Origin: Undibacter mobilis
Lineage (GTDB): Bacteria; Pseudomonadota; Alphaproteobacteria; Rhizobiales; Xanthobacteraceae
Length of the DNA: 64,000 bases
Assembly (NCBI RefSeq): GCF_003367195.1
Contig: NZ_QRGO01000001.1
Location: 2,342,501-2,406,500 of the forward strand
Direction of reading: 5' to 3'
In this document: one piece after another, positions 31,701-38,704 of the stretch
How the letters are laid out: each line of letters opens with the position of its first letter
Position numbering within the stretch: position 1 is the first letter of the stretch
Made by a program: the position numbers and the translations under genes
Notes under the pieces: model-generated
What the model saw: the letters and a program-made list of their open reading frames with translations, nothing else
What the model was told of the DNA's origin: nothing
Database searches by the model: none

Positions 31701-32209
31701 TATTTGCGGCGGTCGTAATAGAGGTGGCTCAGTGTCTTGAGCGCGTCGCTATTGCGGGCGTCGTATTTGAGGGTCTGCTCAAGGTCCTGAATGGCGCGCT
31801 CGCTGTCGCCGCGGTCGCGCAAGGCCAATGCGCGTTGGTAGAGGGCTTCGGGATTCCTGGAATCGAGCCGGATCGCTTCGTCGAGGTCGCGAATGGCGCC
31901 TTCGGCGTCGCCCCGGGTGCGCTTGTCCTTGGCGCCGGCGAGAAGTTCTTCGGCCTTGCGCCGCTGGACGGCGCTGCGGTTCTTGACGAGCTTGGATTTG
32001 CTGGCTTGCGCGGCGGCGCGCTGCTTGGCGTTGCTCGATCCGTCAATGACGGCGTCGCAGGCCGCGATGCGCTGCTCGTTGGTGCCATCACCTTTGCCTT
32101 CGCACAGCTTGATCTGGTCGCGCGTAACCGCGTGCGCCGGCATCGCGACGAACGACGCGAAGGCAGCGACTGCAACCTTGATAAAGACGATGCGTGCTCC
32201 CCGAAGCAT
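25787..32209 (-). CDS. Giant exported protein of 58 tandem TPR units
   Basis: 2,140 residues from the ATG whose complement is at 32207-32209. It has AGGA just upstream and opens directly with a signal peptide ending in MPAHA; another in-frame ATG at 32224 would add five residues. After about 90 residues including a CEGKGDG...AACDAVI segment, I count 58 consecutive 34-residue tetratricopeptide units with consensus 'AYYNRGLAYRAKGDYDRAI'. Unit 33 has lost the consensus, as have the last two. A Pro/Ala-rich, finally Arg-rich tail of about 120 residues ends the protein. Such an array would form a very long superhelix for protein binding in the periplasm or at the surface. Partner unknown. Confidence 0.9.
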   Translation of the reverse strand: MLRGARIVFIKVAVAAFASFVAMPAHAVTRDQIKLCEGKGDGTNEQRIAACDAVIDGSSNAKQRAAAQASKSKLVKNRSAVQRRKAEELLAGAKDKRTRGDAEGAIRDLDEAIRLDSRNPEALYQRALALRDRGDSERAIQDLEQTLKYDARNSDALKTLSHLYYDRRKYDASIVALDSAIKLNANDNIAYYNRGMAYRAKGEPDRAIVDYDRAIKLNNTDAVALHSRGLAYRDIRDYERAIQDFDQAIKLKSDFILALNDRGIAYAAKGQVERAIQDFDQAILLDPRDAFAYNNRGLAYRNRGETDRAIKDYDQAVLLNPNYVLAFYNRGNAYYDKSDYDRAIRNYDQAIRLDAEYALAYYDRGVSYFAKADYDRALSDLSQAIKLDPKDSLSYYNRGVVYIARGEYDAAVADFDRSIRIDPKNARAFYNRGLALKAKGSDERAIADFTQSLQLDGKNALAYFNRGLAYRSRGDTERSLADFDQSLKLDPKNSQAWYERGFALFDKRDYDRAIADFNQATNIKPDYTAALNQRGLAYGAKGDGDRAIADFDTALRIDPTYAPALANRGDAFQKKRQYDRAIADFNEAIKVNPNYPGTYFNRGLALQDKRDFKAAAADFSQAIKLDPKNAAAYNGRAFAYQQMNEDERAFQDYEQAIKLNPNFGTAYYNRGKAHYERRDYERAVADLSQAVKLEPRDPLIAHARGLAYRERRDFDRAIADFDQALRLDPKFTAAYVDRGNAYQGKGDYERAIGNYDLAIKLDPKYGAAFTERGNTYALRGNVDRALQDYEQAIKFNPNYAGVFTSRAQLWQRKGDLNKALADLDQAIKLDPAFALALANRGAIYQSRGDIDRAIADFDRAIAADPHSDFAYNSRGLAYKAKGQTEKALKDFDQAVTINSGFAAALLNRGETLQAAGYHERAIRDLDQVIRLNPGNAQAYLARGLAFTGKPDYDRAIADLSQAIKLDGSLAAAYNGRGIAWRARGERDRAIADFSQAAKIDPNFAMAFSNRAIAYYDKRDYDRAIGDLTQAIKLNPNSVRAYYDRGIAYGAKGDTDRAIADFDAALKLDPKNAVAFNNRGVAWRGKGDTDRAIADFGEAIKLNDSYATAFYNRANAYADKGDADRAFADFDRALKIDAKDAYALHDRGVVYYEKRDYEHAIADFEAATRLSPGYSIASSPRGNDIRGQRGYDRDVEDTETRLKASPIFALAYNDRGIAFAARKEQDRAIADFDRALKINPNFSAAYYNRGNAWYQKRDIDKAIASYDAALKLNPKDALAYFDRGVAHYDRESFDRAIADFEQTVKLDPKNAQAFYNLGTAFQEKNDFDRAIQNYNQALAIDGRLAAAYSARGYALASKGDYDKALVDLTQAIRLSPGQATAFNDRGIVYGIKGETDRAIADFDQAIALDPQYAPLYNNRAIVRAAKGELDKAVADYDQSVKLNGNYAAAFYNRGNAKYDKSDYAGAAADYSSALKLSPADTAALNNRGNAFANSRDFDRAIADLTQAIKVTPGYAQGYNDRGVAYGARGDNDRALADFEQAVKLDPTNSFAFYNRGLAQRDRNQIDQAIASFEQAIRLNPAYAVAYYNRGNAYEFKRDFQRAIADFDAALKLKSDYALAYYDRGLSYGAMGDADRAIVDLSEAIKHDRTNALAFYNRGIAYRLKNDLERATADFGEAIKLDGKFALAYAQRGTVHYARRDLDRAIADFTESLRYDANVADVYYRRAVTLRDKGDLDRAVNDFSQAIRIEPKNALAYQSRGRAFRMKGDIERAFADFDQAVKLDGKSSAAFTDRGTTRGLRGEFDAAIADFDVALKLDAGNTLAYNNRGFALRHKGDNDRAIADFGEAIKRDANYALAFYNRAGAYTDKRDYDRAIADYDAAIKLNAGLADTYNGRGLAYDSKGNFDEAIANFAQAIKLEPKNARALNNRGFSYRNKRDMDRAIADYNAALAIDPNYALALYNRGFAYYDTRDFDRSSRDMNQAIKFNPNFASAFLDRGLSPDRRDFDRTVSAADATIEERPSYAVSFSGRGVAYENRREGDRIIRDASQPIRNNRYNSYAYSPDTFPPPSPALLAPAAPVKPEAKVDVPVPSPSPRAEAPAIAAHAQAQEQDVPMPQVRPSSAPRRVVRPPPLRERREARR
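26040..31957 (-). repeat. 102-base tandem repeats encoding the TPR array
   Basis: 58 adjacent units of about 102 bases (34 codons) fill the interior of the TPR gene. At DNA level they share phrases such as 'ggcgatggcgcggtc' and 'taggcgagtgc', but individual units differ at many third positions, so they are not recent copies. The unit at about 28587-28688 (residues reading RGNDIRGQRGYDRDVEDTE) departs from the consensus. Confidence 0.85.
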
Positions 32210-32388
32210 GTCGTCCTGTCCCATTCCTCCATCGAGAGCGTCGCCGGATGATTTTCCGGTTCGTCGCCGATTGGGGCGATCATGCAGGGAGATGGGGGCA
32301 GATGCGCGCACAAGCCTCGATTAACATTAATCCGTGCGCAGTGCGGGCGGTTAATACTAACGCGGCGAGCGGCGATGGAGAAACGAAA

Positions 32389-32411
32389 GCGCCGCGCTGG
32401 AAGCGCGGCGC
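32389..32411 (-). terminator. Terminator after the CHAP-like gene
   Basis: Nine-base-pair perfect GC stem (32389-32397 with 32403-32411), five-base loop, followed on the minus strand by TTTCGTTTC. It separates the CHAP-like gene from the TPR gene, so the two are probably transcribed separately. Confidence 0.75.
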
Positions 32412-32434
32412 AAGAAAGAGCTCAATGATTGGTT

Positions 32435-33034
32435 CTATTGTGCTTGCTGCTGTTTGATCGCCTGGGCGCGCGCCGCGCTGGCAATCTCCCGCAGCACGTA
32501 ATCCGGCGGCATGACATAGCCGAGAACTTTTTCTTTCGGGTAGGACGACTGCCGCACCATGTTGCCGCTGTTGCCGGAAATCAGGATCGGATTGCCCTGG
32601 CCGTCGGTGCCTCGCACAATGCCGACATGGCCATTCTGCGGGCCGCCGCGCTTGAGGATGGCGATGGCACCGACGCGCGGGCCGTCGAGCTTCTTGCCGA
32701 ATTCCAGGAACGAACGCGCAGCGCGCGATTGCGTACCCTTGTTGCCACCGGCTTTCTTGATGACGAAGTTCATGAAGTCGGCGCACCACAATTGCGCCGG
32801 CAGACCGAGTTGCTTGGCGTTGGCGCCGCGATAGCGCAACGCTTCCAGCAACAGGCTGGCGCCACCGGGTACCTGGGCCGCCTGGTCTGCGGCTTCGGCG
32901 CGGCTGCGCGAGATAGTCTCAAGCGGCTCGGTGTTGGCAAAGCGGTCGTTGCGTTTCGCTGTCGCGGCGAAAGATGTCGATGCAATGCAGACGGTCAGAC
33001 TGCAAACGAGACTTGCTGCGATCGATCGTTTCAT
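32435..33034 (-). CDS. Exported CHAP/NlpC-like amidase-peptidase (TIGR02594-like)
   Basis: 199 residues from the ATG whose complement is at 33032-33034, preceded by GAGAG. The signal peptide ends near SFA. The mature domain carries Cys84 in LWCADFMN and His136 in NGHVGIV, the Cys-His order of CHAP and NlpC/P60 papain-like domains that cut peptidoglycan peptides or amides. A preceding segment rich in Ala/Arg has no obvious domain. Predicted periplasmic cell-wall hydrolase or endolysin-like protein. It is on the same strand as the TPR gene but separated from it by about 225 bases and a terminator. Exact bond cleaved is unknown. Confidence 0.83.
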   Translation of the reverse strand: MKRSIAASLVCSLTVCIASTSFAATAKRNDRFANTEPLETISRSRAEAADQAAQVPGGASLLLEALRYRGANAKQLGLPAQLWCADFMNFVIKKAGGNKGTQSRAARSFLEFGKKLDGPRVGAIAILKRGGPQNGHVGIVRGTDGQGNPILISGNSGNMVRQSSYPKEKVLGYVMPPDYVLREIASAARAQAIKQQQAQ

Positions 33035-33273
33035 GGCGGCTCTCATCCGGACTATCGGCTACCGGGTTTCCTTCTTGTCGATTAACGAATTGCACCGTCG
33101 ATGCGCCATTCATCATCGCGTATAAACAATTCCAATACCCTACGCTCACTGCAAGATTTCCCGGCGTCTTGTTTCGTACGCTTTGTGGATGTGGTTAATT
33201 TGCGCGGCGCGTTGCGTCGTTTTGCGACACATCGGGCGCATTCGATAAAATTTTAAATGAAGTTCCGCTGAGG

Positions 33274-34113
33274 TCAGCGGATGTAATAGGCGATGGGCAC
33301 GACCACCGGGATGTAGCTGCCATGCACTTCGTCCGGCGGCGGTGGCAAAGGCGAAGCGCGTTCGATCATTGCCAGCGTCTCACGGTCGAGCACATTGGAG
33401 CCGGACGAGGCGACAACGCGGGCATTGTGGACGCCGCCGCTGCGGTCGACGCTGAAGGCGAGCCGCACCACGCCGCGATCGCCGCGCGATTGGGCGTCGG
33501 AGGGATAGCGCTTGTAGCGCTCAAGGCGAGAGATAACGCGCGAGGTCCAGTTCGGCAGGGCGTTGGAGTCCCGGGCAGCGCCAGCGCTGGGGGCCGCGGC
33601 GCGCGGTGCCACTTGGTCGGCGGCGCTGGGTGCCGAAGCCAGGCTTGCCTGCCGCGGGCGCGGTTTCTTGCGCACCTCTTTCTTTTTCTCGTCCTTTTTG
33701 TCCTCGGTCTTCTGGACCGGGCGGGGCGGCGGCAGCAGGGATATCTCGGCCTTCGGCTCCGGCGTAACATCGGACGGCTTATCCGGCTCATCCTCAGCCT
33801 TGGCAACCTCAACCGGCTTCTCCGGCTCCGGCTGAGGCGGCTTCTCGACGACCTCTTCTTCCGGCTTGTCCGGTGTCTTCTGCTCGCCGCTCTGGAATTG
33901 GCGCGCGACGGTGTCGGGCGGCAGGTCGGTTTCCGTGGTCTGGGGCGCCACGGCAATCGGCGCCAGGTCGATCATGACCACAGGTGCGTTCGCGGCCTGA
34001 TCGGACACCGGCTGCCAGTGAGAGAGGAGAACGGCAGCACCCGCGAAGTGAATGCCGAGCGCCGCGACAAAGCAGACGCTCCAGCGCAAGGTTGCGGGCA
34101 CGCGGCGCATCAT
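33274..34113 (-). CDS. tonB: TonB energy-transducing protein
   Basis: 279 residues. A single N-terminal membrane segment (about residues 10-30) is followed by a long Pro/Glu/Lys-rich periplasmic spacer (about 75-150) with EKP/PEP repeats. The C-terminal TonB domain begins at YKRYPSDAQ and includes GVVRLAFSVDRSG. It spans the periplasm and passes energy from ExbB/ExbD to outer-membrane receptors for iron complexes. Its start overlaps the exbD stop by ATGA, so translation is coupled. No receptor gene is in this window. Confidence 0.95.
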   Translation of the reverse strand: MMRRVPATLRWSVCFVAALGIHFAGAAVLLSHWQPVSDQAANAPVVMIDLAPIAVAPQTTETDLPPDTVARQFQSGEQKTPDKPEEEVVEKPPQPEPEKPVEVAKAEDEPDKPSDVTPEPKAEISLLPPPRPVQKTEDKKDEKKKEVRKKPRPRQASLASAPSAADQVAPRAAAPSAGAARDSNALPNWTSRVISRLERYKRYPSDAQSRGDRGVVRLAFSVDRSGGVHNARVVASSGSNVLDRETLAMIERASPLPPPPDEVHGSYIPVVVPIAYYIR

Positions 34114-34538
34114 GGCGCCACCGGTGCAGCTTCGAGCCCAACCAGCGCGACATGCAGGTAGCCGGCGCTGCGCAGCTCGTTCATCAAAGTCATCAGTTCG
34201 CCATAGGGGACGGTCTTATCGGCGCGCAGAAAGACGCGCTGCTGCTTGTCGCCGGAGGTCGCCCGATCAAGCGCGGTGGCCAGCGCCGCCCGCGGCATGT
34301 CGTCATTGCCGAGGGCGAGCGACAGGTCCTGCTTGAGCGTCAGGAACAACGGTTTGTCGGGGCGCTGCGTCTTCTCCGCATTGGCGGCGGGCAGATCGAC
34401 CGAGACATCGACGGTGGCCAGCGGCGCCGCGATCATGAAGATGATCAGCAGCACGAGGATGACATCGATGAACGGCGTGACGTTGATCTCGCTGATCTCG
34501 CTCAGCCCTTCGTCGCCGTGGTCGAGACGCACAGCCAT
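34110..34538 (-). CDS. exbD: ExbD biopolymer transport protein
   Basis: 142 residues from MAVRLDHG. A short cytoplasmic N-terminus precedes one membrane segment carrying the essential Asp in NVTPFIDVILVLLIIFMI, then a periplasmic domain. With ExbB it forms the proton-driven motor for TonB. It starts 7 bases after the exbB stop and overlaps tonB by four bases. The order exbB-exbD-tonB in one transcript is the usual one. Confidence 0.95.
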   Translation of the reverse strand: MAVRLDHGDEGLSEISEINVTPFIDVILVLLIIFMIAAPLATVDVSVDLPAANAEKTQRPDKPLFLTLKQDLSLALGNDDMPRAALATALDRATSGDKQQRVFLRADKTVPYGELMTLMNELRSAGYLHVALVGLEAAPVAP

Positions 34539-34545
34539 GTCTGCC

Positions 34546-35451
34546 TCACTCGGCGGCCGCGACGCCGCGGCGGCGGCGATCGAAGGCGCCGCGTTCGATT
34601 TCGCGGCTGACGAGGCGCATGATCGAAGCCGCGGCATCGGCGTTGAGTGCGCGATACCCGGCGATCCAGCGCGAGAAGAAGTTGTACATCACCACCGCAG
34701 GGATGGCGGCGACGAGGCCGAGCGCGGTCGCAAGCAGCGCTTCTGCAATGCCCGGCGCCACGACGGCGAGATTGGTGGTCTGCGCCTTCGAGATACCGAT
34801 AAACGAATTCATGATTCCCCACACCGTGCCGAACAGGCCGACGAAGGGCGCGGTGGCGCCGATCGTGGCCAGGATGCTGGTGCCGCGCATCATCGCGCGC
34901 CCGGCAGCGGCTTCGACGCGTTCGAAGCGCGAGGCAATACGTTCCTTGACGCCGTCGGGCGACAGCGGATGCGGCGCGACTGCGTCTGACGACAGTTTCA
35001 GTTCGGCGTCGGCCTCGCGCACAAGCCGCGCGACGCCGCTGTCGTTGGCCGGAAAGGCGGCGGTGGCGTCGTCCCAGCTACGCGCGCCGCCGAGTGCCTT
35101 GATGCCGCGTCGCAGCTTGCCGCTCGCTAGCATCAGTTCCAGCAATTTGGCGAGCCACACCGTCCAGGTCAGGACCGAGGCGAAGGCCAGCCCGATCATC
35201 ACCGCCTTCACGACAATATCGGCGGCCATGAACATGCCCCATGGCGACAAGTCGCGTGGCAGGGTCACGATCGGAGCGGCGGCCAATGACGGCGCCGGTG
35301 TCGCCGCGACGTTGGGAACGGGGCTGGCTGGCGTCGTAGCCGGTTCTGCCGGGCTCGCGGCCGGCGGCGCGGTGGGCGTCTGGGCCGGGGAGATGGTGGG
35401 AAGGATCACGGTCGCGGCCAGCAGAAATGCCGCTACGCCACAATGCCGCAT
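34546..35451 (-). CDS. exbB: ExbB biopolymer transport protein, MotA/TolQ/ExbB family
   Basis: 301 residues from the ATG whose complement is at 35449-35451, chosen because it opens a good signal-peptide-like segment ending in SPAQ. In-frame ATGs at 35493 and 35499 are alternatives, and no start has a clear ribosome site. A Pro/Ala-rich periplasmic linker precedes three membrane segments, the last two with the family motifs [13 protein letters not shown] and [15 protein letters not shown]. It forms the proton-channel pentamer that energises TonB. An iron-control element lies about 190 bases upstream. Confidence 0.94.
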   Translation of the reverse strand: MRHCGVAAFLLAATVILPTISPAQTPTAPPAASPAEPATTPASPVPNVAATPAPSLAAAPIVTLPRDLSPWGMFMAADIVVKAVMIGLAFASVLTWTVWLAKLLELMLASGKLRRGIKALGGARSWDDATAAFPANDSGVARLVREADAELKLSSDAVAPHPLSPDGVKERIASRFERVEAAAGRAMMRGTSILATIGATAPFVGLFGTVWGIMNSFIGISKAQTTNLAVVAPGIAEALLATALGLVAAIPAVVMYNFFSRWIAGYRALNADAAASIMRLVSREIERGAFDRRRRGVAAAE

Positions 35452-35642
35452 GAATGCCGGCTTCGCTCGCTTCGGGTATTCGATCACGATCATTTCCATA
35501 CAGTCGGGCGGCTGGCCTGTCTGGCCGGCGTCCTGTCCACAGTCACCATATCCCGCCGGTCGCCGCGACCCTATAGGAGCATTTGGGCGGTGCAACCGGA
35601 AAACGCCCGCGCAGCACAGATTTTAGTTATTCAAATCAATCG

Positions 35643-35659
35643 TTTAGAAGCTTTCAAAG
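35643..35659. promoter_or_regulatory. Iron-control element (ICE, Irr box) before exbB-exbD-tonB
   Basis: TTTAGAAGCTTTCAAAG closely fits the rhizobial iron-control element TTTAGAA-N3-TTCTAAA: the left half is perfect and the right half differs at two positions. It lies in the 367-base region between the exbB start and the divergent DUF1993 gene. Irr in Bradyrhizobium and relatives binds this motif to control iron-uptake genes. Confidence 0.7.
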
Positions 35660-35818
35660 CTGCAGAAGCTGCACTGCCGGCAATGCGCTGGTGCCCGTAA
35701 GGCGAGCATCGTTTGTCGGCTGTTCTGTTATCGTGGCAAGGGTTACGAGGAGACTCGTGCCAAGGGGCGCCCCAAGCCGCGCTCATGAACAAGTCAGAAA
35801 CGCCCAGGAAACCACCCT

Positions 35819-36343
35819 ATGTCTTATTCGATGTCGCAAAACCTGATTCCGATCTGCGTAACCGGGCTCAACGCCCTGTCCGGAGTGCTGGACAAGGCTG
35901 TCGCCCAAGCCGCGGCGAAAAAAGTGGATCCATCGGTGCTGCTCGGCTGGCGGCTGGCGCCCGACATGTTCGCGCTCACCCGGCAGGTCCAGGCGGTCTG
36001 CGACCAAGCCAAGAACGGTGCGTCGCGTCTTGCCAGCATCGACCCGCCGAAGTTCGAAGACACTGAAACCACAGTCGAGCAACTCAAGGAGCGTATCGCC
36101 CGCACGGTGGCGCACATCAAGTCGCTGGACGCCGCGGCGATCGACGCCTCATCGGCGCGCGAGATCATGTTTCCGCTGGGACCGAAGAAGGGGAAGATGA
36201 AGGGTGTCGACTATCTCAATCACTTCGTACTGCCGAACTTCTTCTTTCATCTCACCGCGTGCTACGCGATCGCTCGCAATTTCGGCACGGACCTCGCCAA
36301 ACGCGATTTCCTCGGCGCCATCCCGCTGACCATGGTTGAATAA
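35819..36343 (+). CDS. DUF1993 family protein (DinB-like helical bundle)
   Basis: 174 residues. The pattern MSYSMSQNLIPICVTGLNALSGVLDKA near the start and LPNFFFHLTACYAIARNFG near the end is typical of the DUF1993 family, predicted four-helix bundles related to DinB. No membrane segment or signal. The start has AGGA upstream. Biochemical role unknown across the family. It stands alone, divergent from exbB and facing the next gene across a terminator. Confidence 0.88.
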   Translation: MSYSMSQNLIPICVTGLNALSGVLDKAVAQAAAKKVDPSVLLGWRLAPDMFALTRQVQAVCDQAKNGASRLASIDPPKFEDTETTVEQLKERIARTVAHIKSLDAAAIDASSAREIMFPLGPKKGKMKGVDYLNHFVLPNFFFHLTACYAIARNFGTDLAKRDFLGAIPLTMVE

Positions 36344-36359
36344 GACGCTGGAATCAAAA

Positions 36360-36384
36360 CCGCCCCGGAGGATGTCCGGGGCGG
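36360..36384. terminator. Terminator between convergent genes
   Basis: Perfect ten-base-pair stem CCGCCCCGGA/TCCGGGGCGG (36360-36369, 36375-36384) with a five-base loop. On the minus strand it is followed by TTTTGATTC, so it mainly serves the exported protein gene at 36414; it could also slow plus-strand transcripts of the DUF1993 gene. Confidence 0.8.
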
Positions 36385-36413
36385 TCCTGTCCGTTTGTCC
36401 GAGCGACGGCAGT

Positions 36414-36926
36414 TTATTCGCGGTAGGAGACCCGCGAACCGCCTTCGTAGCCGCCCGAGTAGCGAGCGCCGCCTTCGGGACCGCAGTTGCAGTTCACGCC
36501 GCGGACCTGACGCACCTCGTTCACGACACGGGTGCCGCCTTGAACGTAACGGTTGACCGTTTCGTTGCGGTGCTCCGTGCGATACTTGTTGGTGGTGTTC
36601 ACCTTGTGCAGCGTGATGTTGCGGACCACCGTGTTTTGACGATGGACAACGACTTCACGATTGACCACCGGCCGGACGTGAACGACCAGTCGGTTTTCCT
36701 GACGCAGGTGAGTCCGCTTCACTTCGCGGGTGTGATCGACGTAGCGAACGCGGGTGTTGACCTGCGGCGCTCCACGAACAACGCGCTTGGTGTTGTACTC
36801 GGAATCCGGTTTGCGACAGTTGCAAACCGGATCGTAGTAGGTACCGGCGGAAGCGGGTGTCGGGACGATCGTCGCCAATCCGATCACCAGCAGAGCGCCG
36901 CCGATGAGTGAGTTGAGGTGTTTCAT
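36414..36926 (-). CDS. Small exported basic protein with CNC motifs
   Basis: 170 residues. A signal peptide ends near ASA. The mature protein is rich in Arg, Val, His and Asn, with alternating residues such as 'VNREVVVHRQNTVVRNITLHKVNTTN' type beta strands. It carries a Cys-Asn-Cys motif near each end (VCNCRKP and VNCNCGP), then a Gly/Ser/Tyr-rich tail. I know no function; similar short exported proteins occur in Hyphomicrobiales. The paired CNC motifs could form disulfides or bind a metal. Isolated gene with its own terminator. Confidence 0.75.
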   Translation of the reverse strand: MKHLNSLIGGALLVIGLATIVPTPASAGTYYDPVCNCRKPDSEYNTKRVVRGAPQVNTRVRYVDHTREVKRTHLRQENRLVVHVRPVVNREVVVHRQNTVVRNITLHKVNTTNKYRTEHRNETVNRYVQGGTRVVNEVRQVRGVNCNCGPEGGARYSGGYEGGSRVSYRE

Positions 36927-37301
36927 TCTGGTACGCCCCGTTAACCATATAAGTGATGCCGCCGCTTAATGTTTTCGGCCTGTTAACCATGTTTGTAAAG
37001 TGGAATTTTAACGGGCGTGACGAGAACGAATTCGTTTTTCAATAAATGGTGGGGAACCTGCGGCAAAGTCGACGTCAGTGCTATTGCTTGTGGATGATGT
37101 CGACGCCCGTTTGCTGGCGCTTGAGTGGAGCTGCGCGCGGTGCCGCAATGAAGTCTAATGCGCCGGCGATTGTTCGGGCTGACGTTGCAGCAAGCGTTGT
37201 CTCATTCTGGCACTAAGACGCGTTTGAATGCGTCGCGGTCGGCAGCCCGCCTTGGTCGAATAACAGATCGAACCTTTGTAGTGCGGCGCCACAAATGAAA
37301 A
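36927..37301. other. Intergenic region without a supported gene
   Basis: About 375 bases between two minus-strand exported protein genes. I see no convincing reading frame, RNA gene or repeat. The part next to 36926 is AT-rich (for example 'tttgtaaagtggaatttta') and probably holds the promoter of the exported CNC protein. Confidence 0.5.
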
Positions 37302-37325
37302 GGGCCGCCACGATAGTGGCGGCCC
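37302..37325 (-). terminator. Terminator of the Kazal-like gene
   Basis: Perfect ten-base-pair stem GGGCCGCCAC/GTGGCGGCCC with loop GATA. On the minus strand it is followed by TTTTCATTT. Confidence 0.88.
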
Positions 37326-37344
37326 CAGCGCGCACAAACCGGCG

Positions 37345-37641
37345 TTATTTCTTCTTCTTGGCCTTCTTCATTTTCTTGGCCTTGGCGGGTTTGCACTCGC
37401 CCGGCTTCGACACCTTGGCACCATCCTTCACGGCGTAGCAGGCGTTGGCATAAGTGAACTTCATGCCGCCCTTGACGGCACAGACCGGCTTGTACGGACC
37501 GAAGCAGAAGATGGGCGTGGGCGCAGGAGCGGCTGCGGCCTTCTTCTTGCCCTTGGCTTCGCTGGGCATCGCCGACCCGACGACGAGAACGATGGCCGCG
37601 GCGGCGACAGCGGCGGCATATCCAAACTTGCTGATCTTCAT
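37345..37641 (-). CDS. Small exported protein with a Kazal-like domain
   Basis: 98 residues. A signal peptide ends near SEA, followed by a short Lys/Ala/Pro linker. A compact domain follows with the order C-FGPYKPVC-AVKGGMKFTYANAC-YAV...GEC, which resembles the Kazal serine-protease-inhibitor pattern (PVC, then TY-x-N-x-C-x-A). Only four cysteines are present where classical Kazal domains have six. The C-terminus is a run of lysines (KKAKKKK). Possible periplasmic protease inhibitor; the function is unproven. It has its own terminator and ribosome site (GGAGG-like), so it stands alone. Confidence 0.78.
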   Translation of the reverse strand: MKISKFGYAAAVAAAAIVLVVGSAMPSEAKGKKKAAAAPAPTPIFCFGPYKPVCAVKGGMKFTYANACYAVKDGAKVSKPGECKPAKAKKMKKAKKKK

Positions 37642-37786
37642 TTTTTGATTCCTCCCCCACGAAAATGTGGCGGTAAATCGTATTACATCGCCGGTCGAAC
37701 GGTTCGGTATCGCCGCGCGTCATAGGGACGCGCTGCCCCCGTTGCCACATTCATCGGCCGTTCAGGAAAGGAATGCCTTCGCTGGA

Positions 37787-38680
37787 TCAACCTTGGGCGC
37801 GGCTGATTGCGGCCAGGATGGCGGCGCGGTCCTTGTCGAGCGTCGCGCGCACCGCGTCGGTCTTGCCAAGCCGTCCCATTGCGCGTTGGTGCGCCACCGT
37901 GCCTTCGGCCATCAGCGGCTCAAGGCCCAGCTCGCGCAATGTTGCGGCGGATTCTTCCATCTCCGCGGCGCGGCGTTCGCCGTGGCTGGCCATGCGCTCG
38001 AGATTGTAGGTTGCGGTCTCTTGCCAGTCGATGCCTGGGTAATTGTTCTTCAGCGATACCGTCACTTCTTCCAGCAGGTCGGCGCGTTCGGCAGCCAGGA
38101 AGCATTCATAGGTGAGGGCTTCGATGCCCTTGATCATGACGCTGCGGATCATCTTGATCGCGGCCGCCTTGCCGGTCACGTCGCTGACGATCTTGAGCTG
38201 CATCGTCAATTCGGAGAGCAAAGGCGCGATTGCTTCGGCATGCGGGCCGGCGATCAATAGGGGAGTCCGGTGGCGCTTGGGATGGATCGGCGCGATCACC
38301 GCGACATCGACATAGCGCGCCTTGCCAACCAGCAACTCCGCGGTCGCGATTTTGCGGCCAGGTGAGACCGAGTTGATGTCGAGGTAATAGGGATTGCCCG
38401 ACAGATGCGGAACGATCGATTGTGCGGCTTCAAGGCTCGAGGCCGCCGTTACCGTTGCGATGATCACGTCGCTGTCGGCGACGGCATCGGCCGCCGAAGT
38501 GGCAAGGCGTATGCCGGCTTTGGTGCCTGCGGCTTTAAGCTTGTCGCCTTCGGGCTTGAGAAACAGGATGTCCCAGGCCGCGATATCCGTAACGCCTTCG
38601 TCGCGCAGACCGGAAGCGATGGCCTGTCCGGCCTCGCCGAAACCGATGAAGGCAATGCGTGGGGTGTTGCGACGTGTCAT
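37787..38680 (-). CDS. NAD(P)-dependent dehydrogenase with DUF1932 domain
   Basis: 297 residues. The N-terminal Rossmann domain carries IAFIGFGEAGQAI (GxGxxG) and resembles 6-phosphogluconate / 3-hydroxyisobutyrate dehydrogenases. The C-terminal half matches DUF1932, with the motif GKAAAIKMIRSVMIKGIEAL containing the usual catalytic Lys region. Substrate not identifiable. The next gene on the same strand, an aldo/keto reductase, lies 24 bases upstream, so the two may be co-transcribed. Confidence 0.87.
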   Translation of the reverse strand: MTRRNTPRIAFIGFGEAGQAIASGLRDEGVTDIAAWDILFLKPEGDKLKAAGTKAGIRLATSAADAVADSDVIIATVTAASSLEAAQSIVPHLSGNPYYLDINSVSPGRKIATAELLVGKARYVDVAVIAPIHPKRHRTPLLIAGPHAEAIAPLLSELTMQLKIVSDVTGKAAAIKMIRSVMIKGIEALTYECFLAAERADLLEEVTVSLKNNYPGIDWQETATYNLERMASHGERRAAEMEESAATLRELGLEPLMAEGTVAHQRAMGRLGKTDAVRATLDKDRAAILAAISRAQG

Positions 38681-38704
38681 GAGGCCTGCTCCTTCACGTC
38701 GATC

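Noticed and set aside
26040..31957. Regular 102-base repeats that might suggest a satellite or CRISPR-like array
   Set aside because: The repeats are in frame, encode TPR units, have no unique spacers and differ at third positions. They are protein repeats.
37155..37337. Small minus-strand frame overlapping the Kazal-like gene's terminator
   Set aside because: It runs through a terminator stem and shows no ribosome site or recognisable composition.
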